Position numbers and translations under genes: made by a program
Notes under the pieces: generated by a model
Told to the model about the DNA's origin: nothing
Databases searched by the model: none
What the model saw: only the letters and a program-made list of their open reading frames with translations
Source of the DNA: Alphaproteobacteria bacterium UBA2966
Lineage (GTDB): Bacteria; Pseudomonadota; Alphaproteobacteria; UBA2966
Assembly: GCA_002348365.1 (NCBI GenBank)
Contig: DEBC01000137.1
Coordinates: forward strand, 21,800 to 85,799
Length of the DNA: 64,000 nt
Reading direction: 5' to 3'
Part shown: positions 51,202 through 61,424 of the stretch, one piece after another
Numbering within the stretch: the stretch's first letter is position 1
How the letters are laid out: each line of letters opens with the position of its first letter

Positions 51202-53169
51202 TTGAGTTTTAACTCACGCATTCTCATCGTCGCTGTCCACGACGTCATCATGGCGGCGTTGAGTTTCGAGGCCGCAGTAGCCCTGCGCTATTTCACGTAC
51301 GGCGCGCCGCAGGAGTTCCTGTTCCTCTGGGAAGGCACTCTGATCTTTTCCGTGGTTTGCGCCATTACGTTCTGGCGCATCGGTCTCTATCGCGGCATCT
51401 GGTACTACGCGTCGCTCAACGATCTGATCGCGATATTCAAAGCTGCAACCCTGGCGATCCTTATTTTTCTTCCTGTGCTGTTCGTTCTGACCCGCCTCGA
51501 GGACTTCCCACGCACATCGCTGATCATCAATTGGCCGCTTCTGATCGTCATGCTGGCGGGTCCGAGATTTCTGTACAGGGCCCTCAAGGATGGGAACCTC
51601 CAGGCCGCTTTCCAGCGTTTTGAGATGGACCAGAGCCGAGTCCCGGTACTGCTGGCCGGCGCCGGTGATCAGGCCGATTCTTTCATCCGCGAAATGGCTC
51701 GCTCAGGCCTTGGAACCTACCGCGTGGTGGGAATCGTCGATGACAAGATGGGACGTATTGGCCGTGACATCCGCGGTGTGCGAATTCTCGGCTCCCTCAG
51801 CGCCATCAACGATGTCGTCGCCCGCCTCGAACGCGAGGGCATGCGCCCCCAAAGGCTGATCATCGCTGGCGGCAGCTTTGGCGGAGAGAAGATCCAGGAT
51901 CTTCTTCAACGTTGTGAGAACCTCGGGATGAGTCTTGCCCGGCTTCCCCGCCTCACCGACTTCGATAGCGGACGAGACGTCAATGCGGATGCCACGACCA
52001 GCACGGTCCGAAGTTTCGAACCACGACCCGTCGATGTTGAAGATCTTCTGGGACGACCTCAGAAGGTCCTCGACCGCGACGCCATGCGGGAATTGGTCTC
52101 AGACCGGCGCGTTCTCGTTACCGGCGCCGGCGGTACCATCGGGGCAGAACTAACCCGTCAAATCGCCGACTTTCAACCAGCCTGTCTGACGCTCGTCGAC
52201 AATGCTGAATACAACCTCTATCGCATCGATCTTGAGATCAGTGAGCGCCATCCGGACCTGCCACGACGGGCTGCACTTGCCGATGTCAGGGACCCGGAAC
52301 GACTTGAGGACATATTCAGTTCCGAGACTCCCGATCTGGTATTTCACGCAGCTGCCTTCAAGCACGTCCCGCTCGTTGAAGCCAATGCCGAAGAAGGCGT
52401 ACTGACCAATGTGATCGGGACTCGCAACGTCGCGGAAGCATGCCGTCGCAATGGCGTTGGTGCGATGGTCCTGATCTCGACTGACAAGGCCGTGTCGCCA
52501 TCAAATATCATGGGCGCCACGAAGCGCATTGCCGAACGCTACTGCCAGGCGCTGAGTGCTCAGCCCGGGGGACCGCCCAGCGAAACCCGTTTTGTTACCG
52601 TCCGCTTCGGAAACGTTCTGGGTTCAACCGGGTCCGTCGTACCGTTGTTCAGCCGACAGATTGCCTCAGGGGGCCCGGTGACCGTGACAGATGAGGCGGT
52701 CACCCGATTTTTCATGACAACCCGCGAGGCCGTCGAACTCGTGCTTCAGGCTTGTGCGTTGAATGGCTCAGACTCGGATGCACGCGGCAAGATTTACGTC
52801 CTCGACATGGGAGAGCCTGTATGCATCGCTGATCTTGCACATCAAATGATCCGATTGGCCGGGTTGCGGCCGGGCAAGGACATCGACATTCAATTCACTG
52901 GCCTTCGGACGGGTGAAAAACTGCACGAAGAGCTTTTCGATTCCGACGAAGTCATTTCAGCGACGGCACACCCGTCCATCCGACTCGCGTCGTCGCCAGC
53001 GATGGACATTGAACTCCTCCGGGCTCAAATTGAGAAACTCGGTGAGGTCGCAAAGCATCATAAAACTGCGGACATTCTCGATCTCATCGCGACTCTTGTT
53101 CCAGAATTTCGAGCGCCCGACGCGACAACTCGAAGCGCTGACTCGATCGCGGTCGCCGGTTCCGAGTAG
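51202..53169 (+). CDS. Membrane nucleotide-sugar 4,6-dehydratase (WbpM/CapD type)
   Basis: A 655-residue protein from TTG 51202. Four N-terminal transmembrane helices come first, then a Rossmann nucleotide-binding domain (VPVLLAGAGDQADSF) and the catalytic extended SDR domain from about residue 300. That domain carries VTGAGGTIGAELTRQI, VFHAAAFKHVPLVEAN, LISTDKAVSPSNIMGATKR and VRFGNVLGSTGSV. As in WbpM the Tyr of the usual YxxxK motif is a Met (NIMGATK). It makes the UDP-4-keto-6-deoxy-HexNAc used for FucNAc/QuiNAc or bacillosamine type sugars. It closes the island before purH. Confidence 0.9.
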   Translation: MSFNSRILIVAVHDVIMAALSFEAAVALRYFTYGAPQEFLFLWEGTLIFSVVCAITFWRIGLYRGIWYYASLNDLIAIFKAATLAILIFLPVLFVLTRLEDFPRTSLIINWPLLIVMLAGPRFLYRALKDGNLQAAFQRFEMDQSRVPVLLAGAGDQADSFIREMARSGLGTYRVVGIVDDKMGRIGRDIRGVRILGSLSAINDVVARLEREGMRPQRLIIAGGSFGGEKIQDLLQRCENLGMSLARLPRLTDFDSGRDVNADATTSTVRSFEPRPVDVEDLLGRPQKVLDRDAMRELVSDRRVLVTGAGGTIGAELTRQIADFQPACLTLVDNAEYNLYRIDLEISERHPDLPRRAALADVRDPERLEDIFSSETPDLVFHAAAFKHVPLVEANAEEGVLTNVIGTRNVAEACRRNGVGAMVLISTDKAVSPSNIMGATKRIAERYCQALSAQPGGPPSETRFVTVRFGNVLGSTGSVVPLFSRQIASGGPVTVTDEAVTRFFMTTREAVELVLQACALNGSDSDARGKIYVLDMGEPVCIADLAHQMIRLAGLRPGKDIDIQFTGLRTGEKLHEELFDSDEVISATAHPSIRLASSPAMDIELLRAQIEKLGEVAKHHKTADILDLIATLVPEFRAPDATTRSADSIAVAGSE

Positions 53170-53270
53170 GAATCTGCGACAGTCCTGACGAAACGCCGCA
53201 GATCATGGTATAGCCGCAGGGCAACAACTTCCTCTCACGTCGAACCCATCTGAACCAGTCGAGCAACACC

Positions 53271-54845
53271 ATGATCCGCCGCGCCATTCTGTCCGTTTCC
53301 AATAAATCGGGTCTGGAGGAATTGGGAGCCTTCCTCGCCGGCCGAGGGATCGAAATGCTATCGACTGGCGGGTCGGCCCGGACCCTCCAAGCGGCGGGAT
53401 TGGATGTGAAGGAGGTCGCCGACTACACCGGTTTCCCGGAAATGATGGACGGCCGGGTCAAGACCCTTCATCCCAAGGTGCACGGCGGTATCCTCGCTCT
53501 CCGCGACGTCGCTGCCCACCGCGACGCCATGGAGACACACGGCATCGCGGACATCGATCTCGTGGTGGTGAATTTGTACCCCTTTGAGGAAACCGTTGCG
53601 AAGGGCGCACCGTTCACCGATTGCATCGAGAACATCGACATCGGCGGCCCGGCCATGATCCGTTCGGCCGCCAAGAACCATGCCCATGTCACGGTTGTGG
53701 TGGACCCCGAGGATTATCAAGCCGTGATGAAGGATATCGAGGCGAATGACGGCGCCGTCGGTGACGATCTCCGGCGACAATTAGCCGCCAAGGCCTATGC
53801 CCACACGGGCGCGTATGATGCCGCGATATCAAACTGGTTTGCCCGAGAGCTGGGGGCATCGTTTCCCGAGCGTCTCGTGCTGTCGGGTCAGCGCCGGGAG
53901 GTCTTGCGATATGGAGAGAATCCGCACCAGGAAGCCGCCTTTTACGTCGGCGGAGAGCCGCGGCCGGGCATCGCCACGGCACAGCAGGTTCAGGGAAAGG
54001 CGCTCTCATTCAACAATCTGAACGACACGGATGCAGCGTACGAACTTGTGGCCGAATTCGACCCGCAAAAGCACGGGCCTGCCGTCGCAATCATAAAGCA
54101 CGCCAATCCATGCGGTGTTGCGGTCGGTGAAACTCTCGCCGAAGCCTACCGAAAAGCCTTCGCCTGCGATCCGGTGAGCGCATTTGGCGGCATCATTGCG
54201 CTGAACAGCTCGCTGGACAGTGAAACCGCCGAAGAAATCTCCGGAATCTTCACGGAGGTCATTGTCGCGCCGGACGCGGATGAAACGGCCAAAGAGGTGC
54301 TCGCCCGGAAGGAGAATTTGAGACTCCTGTTGACCGGATCGCTCCCGGATCCGTCTTCACGTGGGTCAACGGTACGTTCGCTGGCCGGGGGCTATCTTGT
54401 CCAGACCCGGGATGATCAGCTTACCCGCGGAGACGTCAGGGTCGTTACGAAGAAGTCGCCGAGCGAATCGGAGATGGCCGATCTCACGTTCGCTTTCACC
54501 GTCGCAAAACACGTCAAGTCAAACACGATCGTCTATGCGAAGGACGGCGCGACGGTTGGCGTTGGCGCCGGACAGATGAGCCGTGTGGATTCCGCTCGAC
54601 TCGCGGTCCGCAAGGCAGTGGACGTGGCTGACGCCGCCGGACACTCGGAGCCCGCCACGATTGGCTCCGTCGCCGCCTCGGATGCATTCTTCCCCTTCGC
54701 CGACGGTCTGCTCGCCGCCGTTGAAGCAGGGGTCACCGCCGTCATTCAACCGGGCGGATCGATGCGTGATGACGAAGTGATCGCTGCTGCGGACGACGCC
54801 GGTGTCGCCATGGTCTTCACAGGCATGCGCCATTTCCGTCACTAA
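53271..54845 (+). CDS. purH: Bifunctional AICAR transformylase / IMP cyclohydrolase
   Basis: A 524-residue enzyme of the last two steps of IMP synthesis. The N-terminal MGS-like cyclohydrolase domain spans residues 1-195 ([72 protein letters not shown]). The transformylase follows with [30 protein letters not shown], and the catalytic Lys-His in [13 protein letters not shown] near residue 275. [10 protein letters not shown] lies near the C-terminus. It sits about 100 bases after the island. Confidence 0.96.
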   Translation: MIRRAILSVSNKSGLEELGAFLAGRGIEMLSTGGSARTLQAAGLDVKEVADYTGFPEMMDGRVKTLHPKVHGGILALRDVAAHRDAMETHGIADIDLVVVNLYPFEETVAKGAPFTDCIENIDIGGPAMIRSAAKNHAHVTVVVDPEDYQAVMKDIEANDGAVGDDLRRQLAAKAYAHTGAYDAAISNWFARELGASFPERLVLSGQRREVLRYGENPHQEAAFYVGGEPRPGIATAQQVQGKALSFNNLNDTDAAYELVAEFDPQKHGPAVAIIKHANPCGVAVGETLAEAYRKAFACDPVSAFGGIIALNSSLDSETAEEISGIFTEVIVAPDADETAKEVLARKENLRLLLTGSLPDPSSRGSTVRSLAGGYLVQTRDDQLTRGDVRVVTKKSPSESEMADLTFAFTVAKHVKSNTIVYAKDGATVGVGAGQMSRVDSARLAVRKAVDVADAAGHSEPATIGSVAASDAFFPFADGLLAAVEAGVTAVIQPGGSMRDDEVIAAADDAGVAMVFTGMRHFRH

Positions 54846-54869
54846 CCACCTGACACAGGAAGTAGCACC

Positions 54870-55190
54870 ATGATCGTTTCCACAACCCCAACTCTCCAAG
54901 ACAAACGCATCCTGGCCTACAAGGGCCTGGTGTCAGGAGAGGCCATCATGGGTGCCAACATCTTCCGCGACCTGTTTGCGGCGGTTCGCGATATCGTGGG
55001 TGGTCAGGCCGGTGCTTACGAGAAAGTTCTCAAGGACGCCCGTGATGTCGCCATTCAGGAGATGACCGACGAAGCCGCGGCTCGGGGTGCCAATGCCGTC
55101 GTGGGAGTGGATCTCGACTATGAAGCCATCGGCGACAAGTCCAGTATGCTCATGGTAACCGCGAGTGGGACGGCTGTTGTCGTAGAGTAA
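54870..55190 (+). CDS. YbjQ-family (heavy-metal-binding-like) protein
   Basis: A 106-residue protein of the DUF74/YbjQ family, which forms small oligomeric beta-rich domains. It shows [31 protein letters not shown], the helix [19 protein letters not shown] segment ([15 protein letters not shown]) and [19 protein letters not shown] 54870 follows purH by 24 bases with AGGAAG ahead. It probably shares the purH transcript, which ends at the strong terminator just downstream. Molecular role unknown. Confidence 0.85.
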   Translation: MIVSTTPTLQDKRILAYKGLVSGEAIMGANIFRDLFAAVRDIVGGQAGAYEKVLKDARDVAIQEMTDEAAARGANAVVGVDLDYEAIGDKSSMLMVTASGTAVVVE

Positions 55191-55213
55191 ACACCGAATA
55201 CGCCCTGTTCGCT

Positions 55214-55240
55214 CGGCCGGGCATCGCCCGGCCGTTTTTT
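55214..55240 (+). terminator. Rho-independent terminator after purH-ybjQ
   Basis: CGGCCGGGC at 55214-55222 and GCCCGGCCG at 55226-55234 form a perfect nine-pair stem with a three-base loop, followed by six T residues at 55235-55240. It acts for the plus strand. The convergent MFS gene stops at 55247, seven bases further on. Confidence 0.92.
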
Positions 55241-55246
55241 ATTGGA

Positions 55247-56527
55247 TCATGGATTTGTTCGAACGGTGAACAATACGCAGAGACCGATCACGAAGAACGC
55301 CACGGCCGTACCCAGTCCCATGCTTTGACTACCGCTCCACGCCGTGACCGTCGCCGCTACGATCGGACCCAGAAACGCGGTCGCCTTCCCCGACAAGGCG
55401 AACAGTCCGAAAAACTCCGTGCGGAGTTCAGGCGGTGCAAGGCGCGCCATGAATGAGCGGCTGGCCGCCTGGGTCGGTCCGACAAAGATCCCAAGCGCAG
55501 CACCCCAGACCCAGAACCAGGTGACGTCGTCGACGATGACGGCTCCGAGACTGGCACCTGAAAGTCCGATTAAGGCGGCGATAATGGCGAATTTCGAGCC
55601 CTGCCAATCGTCTATCCAGGCGAACACGATGGCGCCCAGTCCAGCCGTCACGTTCAGTACGATCCCGAACTGAATCAGTTCCGCCTGCTCCATATTGAAC
55701 TTGCCCGCCGCATACACGCCACCAAGAGCAAATACGATTACAAGGCCGTCGTTGTAGAACATGCGCGCGATGAGGAATCGCAATGCGTTGGCGTGCTCGC
55801 CGGTCAATCCCTTTATCGTTGTCTCTAATGCCGAGAGACCCCGCTGAACCCGAACACCGATCGGGAGACTGGCAGCCGGCCGGTCCGGCGTGAACAGGAA
55901 GAGCGGAATCACGAATATCGCAAACCAGACGGCAACCAGCGGCCCCACAATCCGAATATTGGCGGCATTTTCGGTACTTACGCCGAACAGCGGCGTTTCC
56001 GTCTGAATGAATCCGAACAGCATGACGAACAGCGCGGCCAGGCCGCCCGCATATCCGACACCCCAGGCCCATCCAGACCACCGGCCCAGACGTTTCGGTG
56101 AAACAATGTCTCCCAGCATCGCATTGTTGAAAACGATCCCGAACTCGAACCCGATGTTTCCTAGAATGACCAGCACCATTGCCAGGATGACGGCGCTTGG
56201 AGTCGGCTCGGCGAACCAGAGAAGGGCAGAACAGACGATACACAACCCACTGAACGCCAGTATCCAAGGCTTACGCCGGCCGCCCGCGTCGGCGATCGCG
56301 CCCAACACAGGGCTCAATACGGCAATCACCACGGCGCTGATGCCAGCCACATAGCCCCACAGCGCCTGGCCCTGGACTTCATCGCCGACAATGCCGCGGC
56401 TGAAGTAAGCTGCAAACACAAAGGTGATAATCAAAGTGGTGAACGGAGAGTTCGCCCAGTCATAGAGCGCCCAACCGACCATACCGCGTCGCGTCGTGGG
56501 GACTTTTGGGTCGGAGACGTCGCTCAT
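55247..56527 (-). CDS. MFS permease of the UMF1/Atg22-like family
   Basis: About 426 residues from ATG 56527 with twelve predicted membrane segments. The N-terminus GWALYDWANSPFTTLIITF is the signature of the UMF1/Atg22-like branch of the major facilitator superfamily, followed by SPVLGAIADAGGRRKPW and ARMFYNDGLVIVFALGGVYA. Members are presumed solute effluxers, for instance of amino acids; bacterial substrates are mostly unknown. It lies upstream-to-downstream in the same direction as the large glutamate dehydrogenase, whose stop is 50 bases from its start. Confidence 0.85.
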   Translation of the reverse strand: MSDVSDPKVPTTRRGMVGWALYDWANSPFTTLIITFVFAAYFSRGIVGDEVQGQALWGYVAGISAVVIAVLSPVLGAIADAGGRRKPWILAFSGLCIVCSALLWFAEPTPSAVILAMVLVILGNIGFEFGIVFNNAMLGDIVSPKRLGRWSGWAWGVGYAGGLAALFVMLFGFIQTETPLFGVSTENAANIRIVGPLVAVWFAIFVIPLFLFTPDRPAASLPIGVRVQRGLSALETTIKGLTGEHANALRFLIARMFYNDGLVIVFALGGVYAAGKFNMEQAELIQFGIVLNVTAGLGAIVFAWIDDWQGSKFAIIAALIGLSGASLGAVIVDDVTWFWVWGAALGIFVGPTQAASRSFMARLAPPELRTEFFGLFALSGKATAFLGPIVAATVTAWSGSQSMGLGTAVAFFVIGLCVLFTVRTNP

Positions 56528-56576
56528 CACTTCAGAACCTGGCAATTCTTTGCCTAACAGCGACCGTCTCAGGCCT

Positions 56577-59500
56577 TCAGGTGATCAACATACTGCGCAT
56601 GTGGCGGTTAACGATCGCGAGTTGCGCGATGTCGACAGCACCACTGAGACGAAATTCACTGATCAGGCCTGATGTCCGGGAGACCGTCGAATGATTCGCT
56701 TCCGCCCATTCCGTGATCGCCTGCTCATCGAGAGAGCCGTTCGCCCTGTCCATGACTCGCGTCACCAACGTCCGCTGCTGACCGTAGAGATCTTCGATGA
56801 TCGCGCCCACGGCCAGTCGCTCCCAATGGTTTTGAATCTCGATCCCTTCGGCTGCTGAGCGCAGCCAATCGAGACCAAGACGCGCGCCGATGGCGAAGTA
56901 CGTCGGACCAATTTCGTCGATGGGACGGCCTGAACTATTTGCGACGTGGACGATGTGACAGACCGACCGCATGGCCTCGAGACCTGCCACACGTTTGGCC
57001 AGACCGGCCGGAACGCCCTGCTCGACATAGTTCGCCTGCTTGGCCTTTAACTCCGCGGCCTCGAGATCCGCGAGCTGTCCATCCAAATTCTTGGCCATGG
57101 TCGCGATTCCTGGCGCATACGACGCAACAACTTTGGAGATGTCCATTGGCTGCGGCACGTTCTTGAGAAACCACATCGCCGCATGGCGGATTAGATCCTC
57201 GACCGCAATCATCATGTCTGTCTGCAAACCAGCATCGACTTTGTTGTCGAGATCAGCAATGTCTTGCCAGAGAGCACGCAAATCGAAGGCATCACGCGTC
57301 GCGACATAAGCCCGCGCGATATCCGCCACGGAAATCTCCGTGTCCTCGATGACGTCGTTGACAAATGTCAGGCCGGCCCGGTTGACGATGGAGTTTGCGA
57401 TCTGCGTGGCAACAATTTCCCGACGGAGACTGTGGCGCTCGATAGATTTGACGAACTTCTTGCGCAACGCCGTCGGGAAATACGAGACCAGATCGGCCGC
57501 AAAGTAAGAGTCTTCCGGCAAATCGGTTCCGAGAAGCTCCTCGTAAAGGGTCATCTTGCTGTAGGCCAGGAGAACCGAAATCTCAGGCCTCGAGAATCCC
57601 AGGCCCTTCGCCTCGCGTTCCGCGATCATCTCCTCGTCAGGCAGAAACTCGACGGCACGATCAAGATCACCAGCGCGCTCCAGCGCCCGCATGAAGCGGA
57701 CTTCCGGTTCCATGAAGGCTGTGCCGCGGCTCTGCACTGTCGTGATCGCCTGAGTTTGCAGGTAGTTGTTTCGCAGGACGAGATCCGCGACTTCGTCCGT
57801 CATGTCGACAAGCAATTTTGATCGTTGCTTCGTCGTCATGTCCCCCGCACCAACCACGGAGTCAACCAGCACCTTGATGTTGACCTCATGATCCGAACAG
57901 TCGACACCAGCGGAGTTGTCGATGGCATCCGTATTGATGCGACCACTCGCGAAGGCGTACTCCACGCGACCCCGTTGCGTCACCCCGAGGTTTGCACCTT
58001 CTCCAACAACGCGCGCGCGCAACTCTTTGCCGTTGATACGCAGTGAATCGTTGGCCCGATCACCAACATCAAGGTTTGTTTCGTCTTCCGACTTCACGTA
58101 GGTCCCGATTCCACCGAACCATAACAAGTCGATTTCCGACGTGAGCATGGCGCGAATCAGTTCGGTGGGAGTCAGCGAATCGGCCTTGATGCCGAACGCC
58201 TGCTTGATCTGGGGTGTCAGGGATATTGATTTTGCCGCGCGATCGAAGATGCCCCCGCCCTTGGATATGAGCTTCTTGTCGAAATCCGTCCACATCGAAC
58301 GCGGCATATCGAACATGCGCTTGCGCTCGTCCCACGTCTTGGCGGGGTCCGGGTCCGGATCGATAAAGATGTGCATATGATTGAACGCACCGATCAGCTT
58401 GATGTGTTTGGACAGCAGCATGCCGTTCCCGAATACATCGCCGGACATGTCGCCAACACCAACGACCGTAAAGTCGCTCGTTTGCGCATCATGACCAATC
58501 TCGCGGAAATGGCGCTTGACGGACTCCCATCCTCCGCGCGCCGTGATTCCCATGCCTTTATGGTCGTAACCCTCTGAACCACCTGAGGCGAAAGCATCAC
58601 CGAGCCAGAACCCGTAATCGATGGCGACACCGTTGGCGATGTCCGAGAAGGTCGCCGTGCCCTTATCGGCGGCAACCACCAGGTAGGGATCATCATCGTC
58701 GAAGCGGACGACATCCTTCGGCGGGACCACTTTGCCTTCGACATTGTTGTCGACCAAATCGAGAAGGCCGCGGATCAGGGTTTTGTAGCACTCGACGACC
58801 TCGGCCTGCACGGCCTTGCGCCCACCCGTTGAAGGTAACCGCTTGGCCACGAAACCACCTTTCGCTCCAACCGGCACGATCACGGCGTTCTTCACCATCT
58901 GGGCTTTCATCAATCCCAGAATCTCCGTCCGGAAATCCTCGGGCCGGTCGGACCATCGCAGCCCGCCCCGCGCGACCTTACCGCCCCTGAGATGAATGGC
59001 TTCGGCCCGAGGCGAATAGACGAAAGTCTCTACGAACGGACGCGGCAGGGGGAGTTCGGAGATATTCTGGCTGTCAATCTTGAACGACACATAGGATTTG
59101 ACGCTGCCGTCCTCGGCTGGCTGATAGAAGTTCGTGCGCAGAATGCTCTGAACCAGATTCAGGAAGCGTCGAAGAATCCGGTCCTCGTCGAGGTTCGCCA
59201 CGGCATCGAGTGCCGTCTCGATACCCTGAACCAGCGTGACTTCGTTGCGGGCTGCGCGCTTGCGGTCGTGAGGATCGAACCTGGTGTGAAATAGGTTGAC
59301 GATATCGCGCGCGATACCGGGATTTGCCGCAAGCGTGTTCTCCATGTACGCCTGACTGAACGTGATTCCCGTTTGGCGAAGGTATTTGCAAAACGCCCGG
59401 AGAATCACGACCTGGCGCCACTCGAGTCCGGCTTGTATCACGAGCCGATTGAAACCGTCGTTCTCCAGTTCGCCGTACCAGACGCGACCGAAAGCCTCTT

Positions 59501-61424
59501 GCAGATTCTCTTTGACTTCGTGCAGATCGAAAGCGACGCCGGCGGAGACTTCGAGACCGTAATCGTGGATCCAAATCGATGATTCCTCTCCATAGAGCCG
59601 GATATCAAAGGGGTGCTCTTCAATGACCCGGAACCCCATGTTCTCCAGCATCGGCAGGGTATCCGAGAGCGGCAACGGCGCGCCGTGATGAAATAGTTTG
59701 AAGCGCAGGGCATTTTCCGGCGCTTCGATCGCTTGATAGAGATTCATGCCGACCCGTCCGGTCGCCATGACCTCTTCCATCTTCTCGACATCGAACGTGG
59801 CTTCCTGGGCCGAGAACGCCTCGGCGTAGCCGGCAGGAAACGCGTTTCCATACCTGTGCCATAGCTGATTACCGCGCCCCTCACCACATTGCTCGAGGAG
59901 TTCGTCGTGAAGGTTCTCTCCCCACGTACGCGCGACGACATGGAGCAATTCCTCCAGCTCTTCGCGCGGCGGCTCCGGTTTTTCTTTTTCCTTGGTCGCG
60001 ATGATGTACTGAATTCGTGCCAGCGGAGAGTCACCGACATGAATGAAGGATACTGACACGTACCCGTTGAATGCCTGGGAGACGGCTTTCCCGATCAGTT
60101 CAGTAAGTTCCGTGCTGTGCCGGTAGGTCGGAACGTAAACCAGGCACGATACATAGCGACTGAACGGGTCGCGTCGATAGAAGACACTGATCCTGGGGCG
60201 CTCAAGCACTTCGAGGATGCCGATCGCCGTATCGTGAAGCTGTTGCTCCGAAATCTGGAACAACTCATCGCGGGGGAAGGTGTCGAGAATATTGGCAAGT
60301 GCCTTGCCATCGTGGCTCGCCTCTCCGAGTCCCGACATTTCAATGGTGCGTCGAACCTTGCGCCGGAGAAACGGGATTTGTTCGGGAGTCTGGTTGTAGG
60401 CCACGGACGTGAAGAGACCGACAAATCTTCGCTCACCGTTGACCTTGCCTTTGGAATCAAATGTCTTGATGCCGATGTAGTCCATGTGCACCGCGCGGTG
60501 CACGGTCGAGCGAACATTAGCTTTGGTGACGATGACGGGCTCGGACATACCCAGGAAGTATTTTACTTCGTCCGACAGTTCCGTCAGGCCGCCTTTGGTG
60601 TTCGCGAGAACGTGAAAGTCCGGATTGCGCAATACCCCCAGCCCGGAACCTTCGACGGCTTTGTGGGTTGCGCGTTTGGCCGTCGCTTTGTGTGTGTGCT
60701 CGCGATAACCCAAGAACGTGAAATGATTGTCCGCCAGCCATTCGAGAAATGAGATGGTTTCCTGGGCCTCCTCCTCTGCCACGGGTGGCGGGTTGTCCCG
60801 CAATTCTGCGACCGCCTCGTCCACCTTGGTCAGCATGGTGCGCCAGTCCTGGACGGCATATTGCACGTCGATGAGAACGGCCTGGATCGTCTCCTGGATC
60901 TCTTGCAGCACGTCAGGCGATGACTGCGCACCGACCTCCACATGCATATGGGATTCAGTGACGATGTCGCTCTTCTTGGCACGCGACTTGCCGCTGATCA
61001 CTTCCAGAAGATGACCCTTGTCGTCACGTTTCACGCGGACGATGGGATGGATGACGAGATGGACCGTGTAGCCCTTGCGGTTGAGGTTGGAAGTCACGGA
61101 GTCCACGAGGAACGGCATATCGTCGTGGACTATCTCGATGACGGTGTGGGAGGACCTCCACCCCTGCTCGTCCACCCGGGGATTGATGACCCTGACTTTC
61201 GGGGTTCCCGGCTCGCGTTGTTCGGCAAATTTCCACAGACTCAGAGCGGAGCCATAGAGATTTTCCGCCGTGCTCTCCGCCAGGTCTTCCGCTGTTGCAC
61301 GCTGGTAAAAGAGGCGCACAAACTGTTCAACTGATGCGGCCCGCTTCTTGTCCATTCGCGCGCGGAGGTGGTCAACAATTTGCTCGATGCGCTCCGACTT
61401 CAGATCACCCACTTTCTCCAACAT
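56577..61424 (-). CDS. NAD-specific glutamate dehydrogenase, large (GDH-180 type)
   Basis: A 1615-residue enzyme oxidatively deaminating glutamate to 2-oxoglutarate. ATG 61424 begins LEKVGDLKSERIEQIVDHL; a TTG just before it is also in frame. The N-terminal 650 residues are regulatory (HTVIEIVHDDMPFLVDSV, FLEWLADNHFTFLGYRE). The catalytic region holds LRGGKVARGGLRWSDR, RTEILGLMKAQMVKNAVIVP, GAKGGFVAKR, VVGVGDMSGDVFGNGML and LIGAFNHMHIFIDPDP. WFGGIGTYVKS marks the domain junction. Such long enzymes are regulated by amino acids in characterised bacteria. The gene is uninterrupted. Confidence 0.95.
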   Translation of the reverse strand: MLEKVGDLKSERIEQIVDHLRARMDKKRAASVEQFVRLFYQRATAEDLAESTAENLYGSALSLWKFAEQREPGTPKVRVINPRVDEQGWRSSHTVIEIVHDDMPFLVDSVTSNLNRKGYTVHLVIHPIVRVKRDDKGHLLEVISGKSRAKKSDIVTESHMHVEVGAQSSPDVLQEIQETIQAVLIDVQYAVQDWRTMLTKVDEAVAELRDNPPPVAEEEAQETISFLEWLADNHFTFLGYREHTHKATAKRATHKAVEGSGLGVLRNPDFHVLANTKGGLTELSDEVKYFLGMSEPVIVTKANVRSTVHRAVHMDYIGIKTFDSKGKVNGERRFVGLFTSVAYNQTPEQIPFLRRKVRRTIEMSGLGEASHDGKALANILDTFPRDELFQISEQQLHDTAIGILEVLERPRISVFYRRDPFSRYVSCLVYVPTYRHSTELTELIGKAVSQAFNGYVSVSFIHVGDSPLARIQYIIATKEKEKPEPPREELEELLHVVARTWGENLHDELLEQCGEGRGNQLWHRYGNAFPAGYAEAFSAQEATFDVEKMEEVMATGRVGMNLYQAIEAPENALRFKLFHHGAPLPLSDTLPMLENMGFRVIEEHPFDIRLYGEESSIWIHDYGLEVSAGVAFDLHEVKENLQEAFGRVWYGELENDGFNRLVIQAGLEWRQVVILRAFCKYLRQTGITFSQAYMENTLAANPGIARDIVNLFHTRFDPHDRKRAARNEVTLVQGIETALDAVANLDEDRILRRFLNLVQSILRTNFYQPAEDGSVKSYVSFKIDSQNISELPLPRPFVETFVYSPRAEAIHLRGGKVARGGLRWSDRPEDFRTEILGLMKAQMVKNAVIVPVGAKGGFVAKRLPSTGGRKAVQAEVVECYKTLIRGLLDLVDNNVEGKVVPPKDVVRFDDDDPYLVVAADKGTATFSDIANGVAIDYGFWLGDAFASGGSEGYDHKGMGITARGGWESVKRHFREIGHDAQTSDFTVVGVGDMSGDVFGNGMLLSKHIKLIGAFNHMHIFIDPDPDPAKTWDERKRMFDMPRSMWTDFDKKLISKGGGIFDRAAKSISLTPQIKQAFGIKADSLTPTELIRAMLTSEIDLLWFGGIGTYVKSEDETNLDVGDRANDSLRINGKELRARVVGEGANLGVTQRGRVEYAFASGRINTDAIDNSAGVDCSDHEVNIKVLVDSVVGAGDMTTKQRSKLLVDMTDEVADLVLRNNYLQTQAITTVQSRGTAFMEPEVRFMRALERAGDLDRAVEFLPDEEMIAEREAKGLGFSRPEISVLLAYSKMTLYEELLGTDLPEDSYFAADLVSYFPTALRKKFVKSIERHSLRREIVATQIANSIVNRAGLTFVNDVIEDTEISVADIARAYVATRDAFDLRALWQDIADLDNKVDAGLQTDMMIAVEDLIRHAAMWFLKNVPQPMDISKVVASYAPGIATMAKNLDGQLADLEAAELKAKQANYVEQGVPAGLAKRVAGLEAMRSVCHIVHVANSSGRPIDEIGPTYFAIGARLGLDWLRSAAEGIEIQNHWERLAVGAIIEDLYGQQRTLVTRVMDRANGSLDEQAITEWAEANHSTVSRTSGLISEFRLSGAVDIAQLAIVNRHMRSMLIT

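Noticed and set aside
55257..55271. A further GTTC-N7-GAAC palindrome.
   Set aside because: It lies within the last codons of the MFS gene, without promoter hexamers or the AGC-GTTC context; one chance hit per window is expected.
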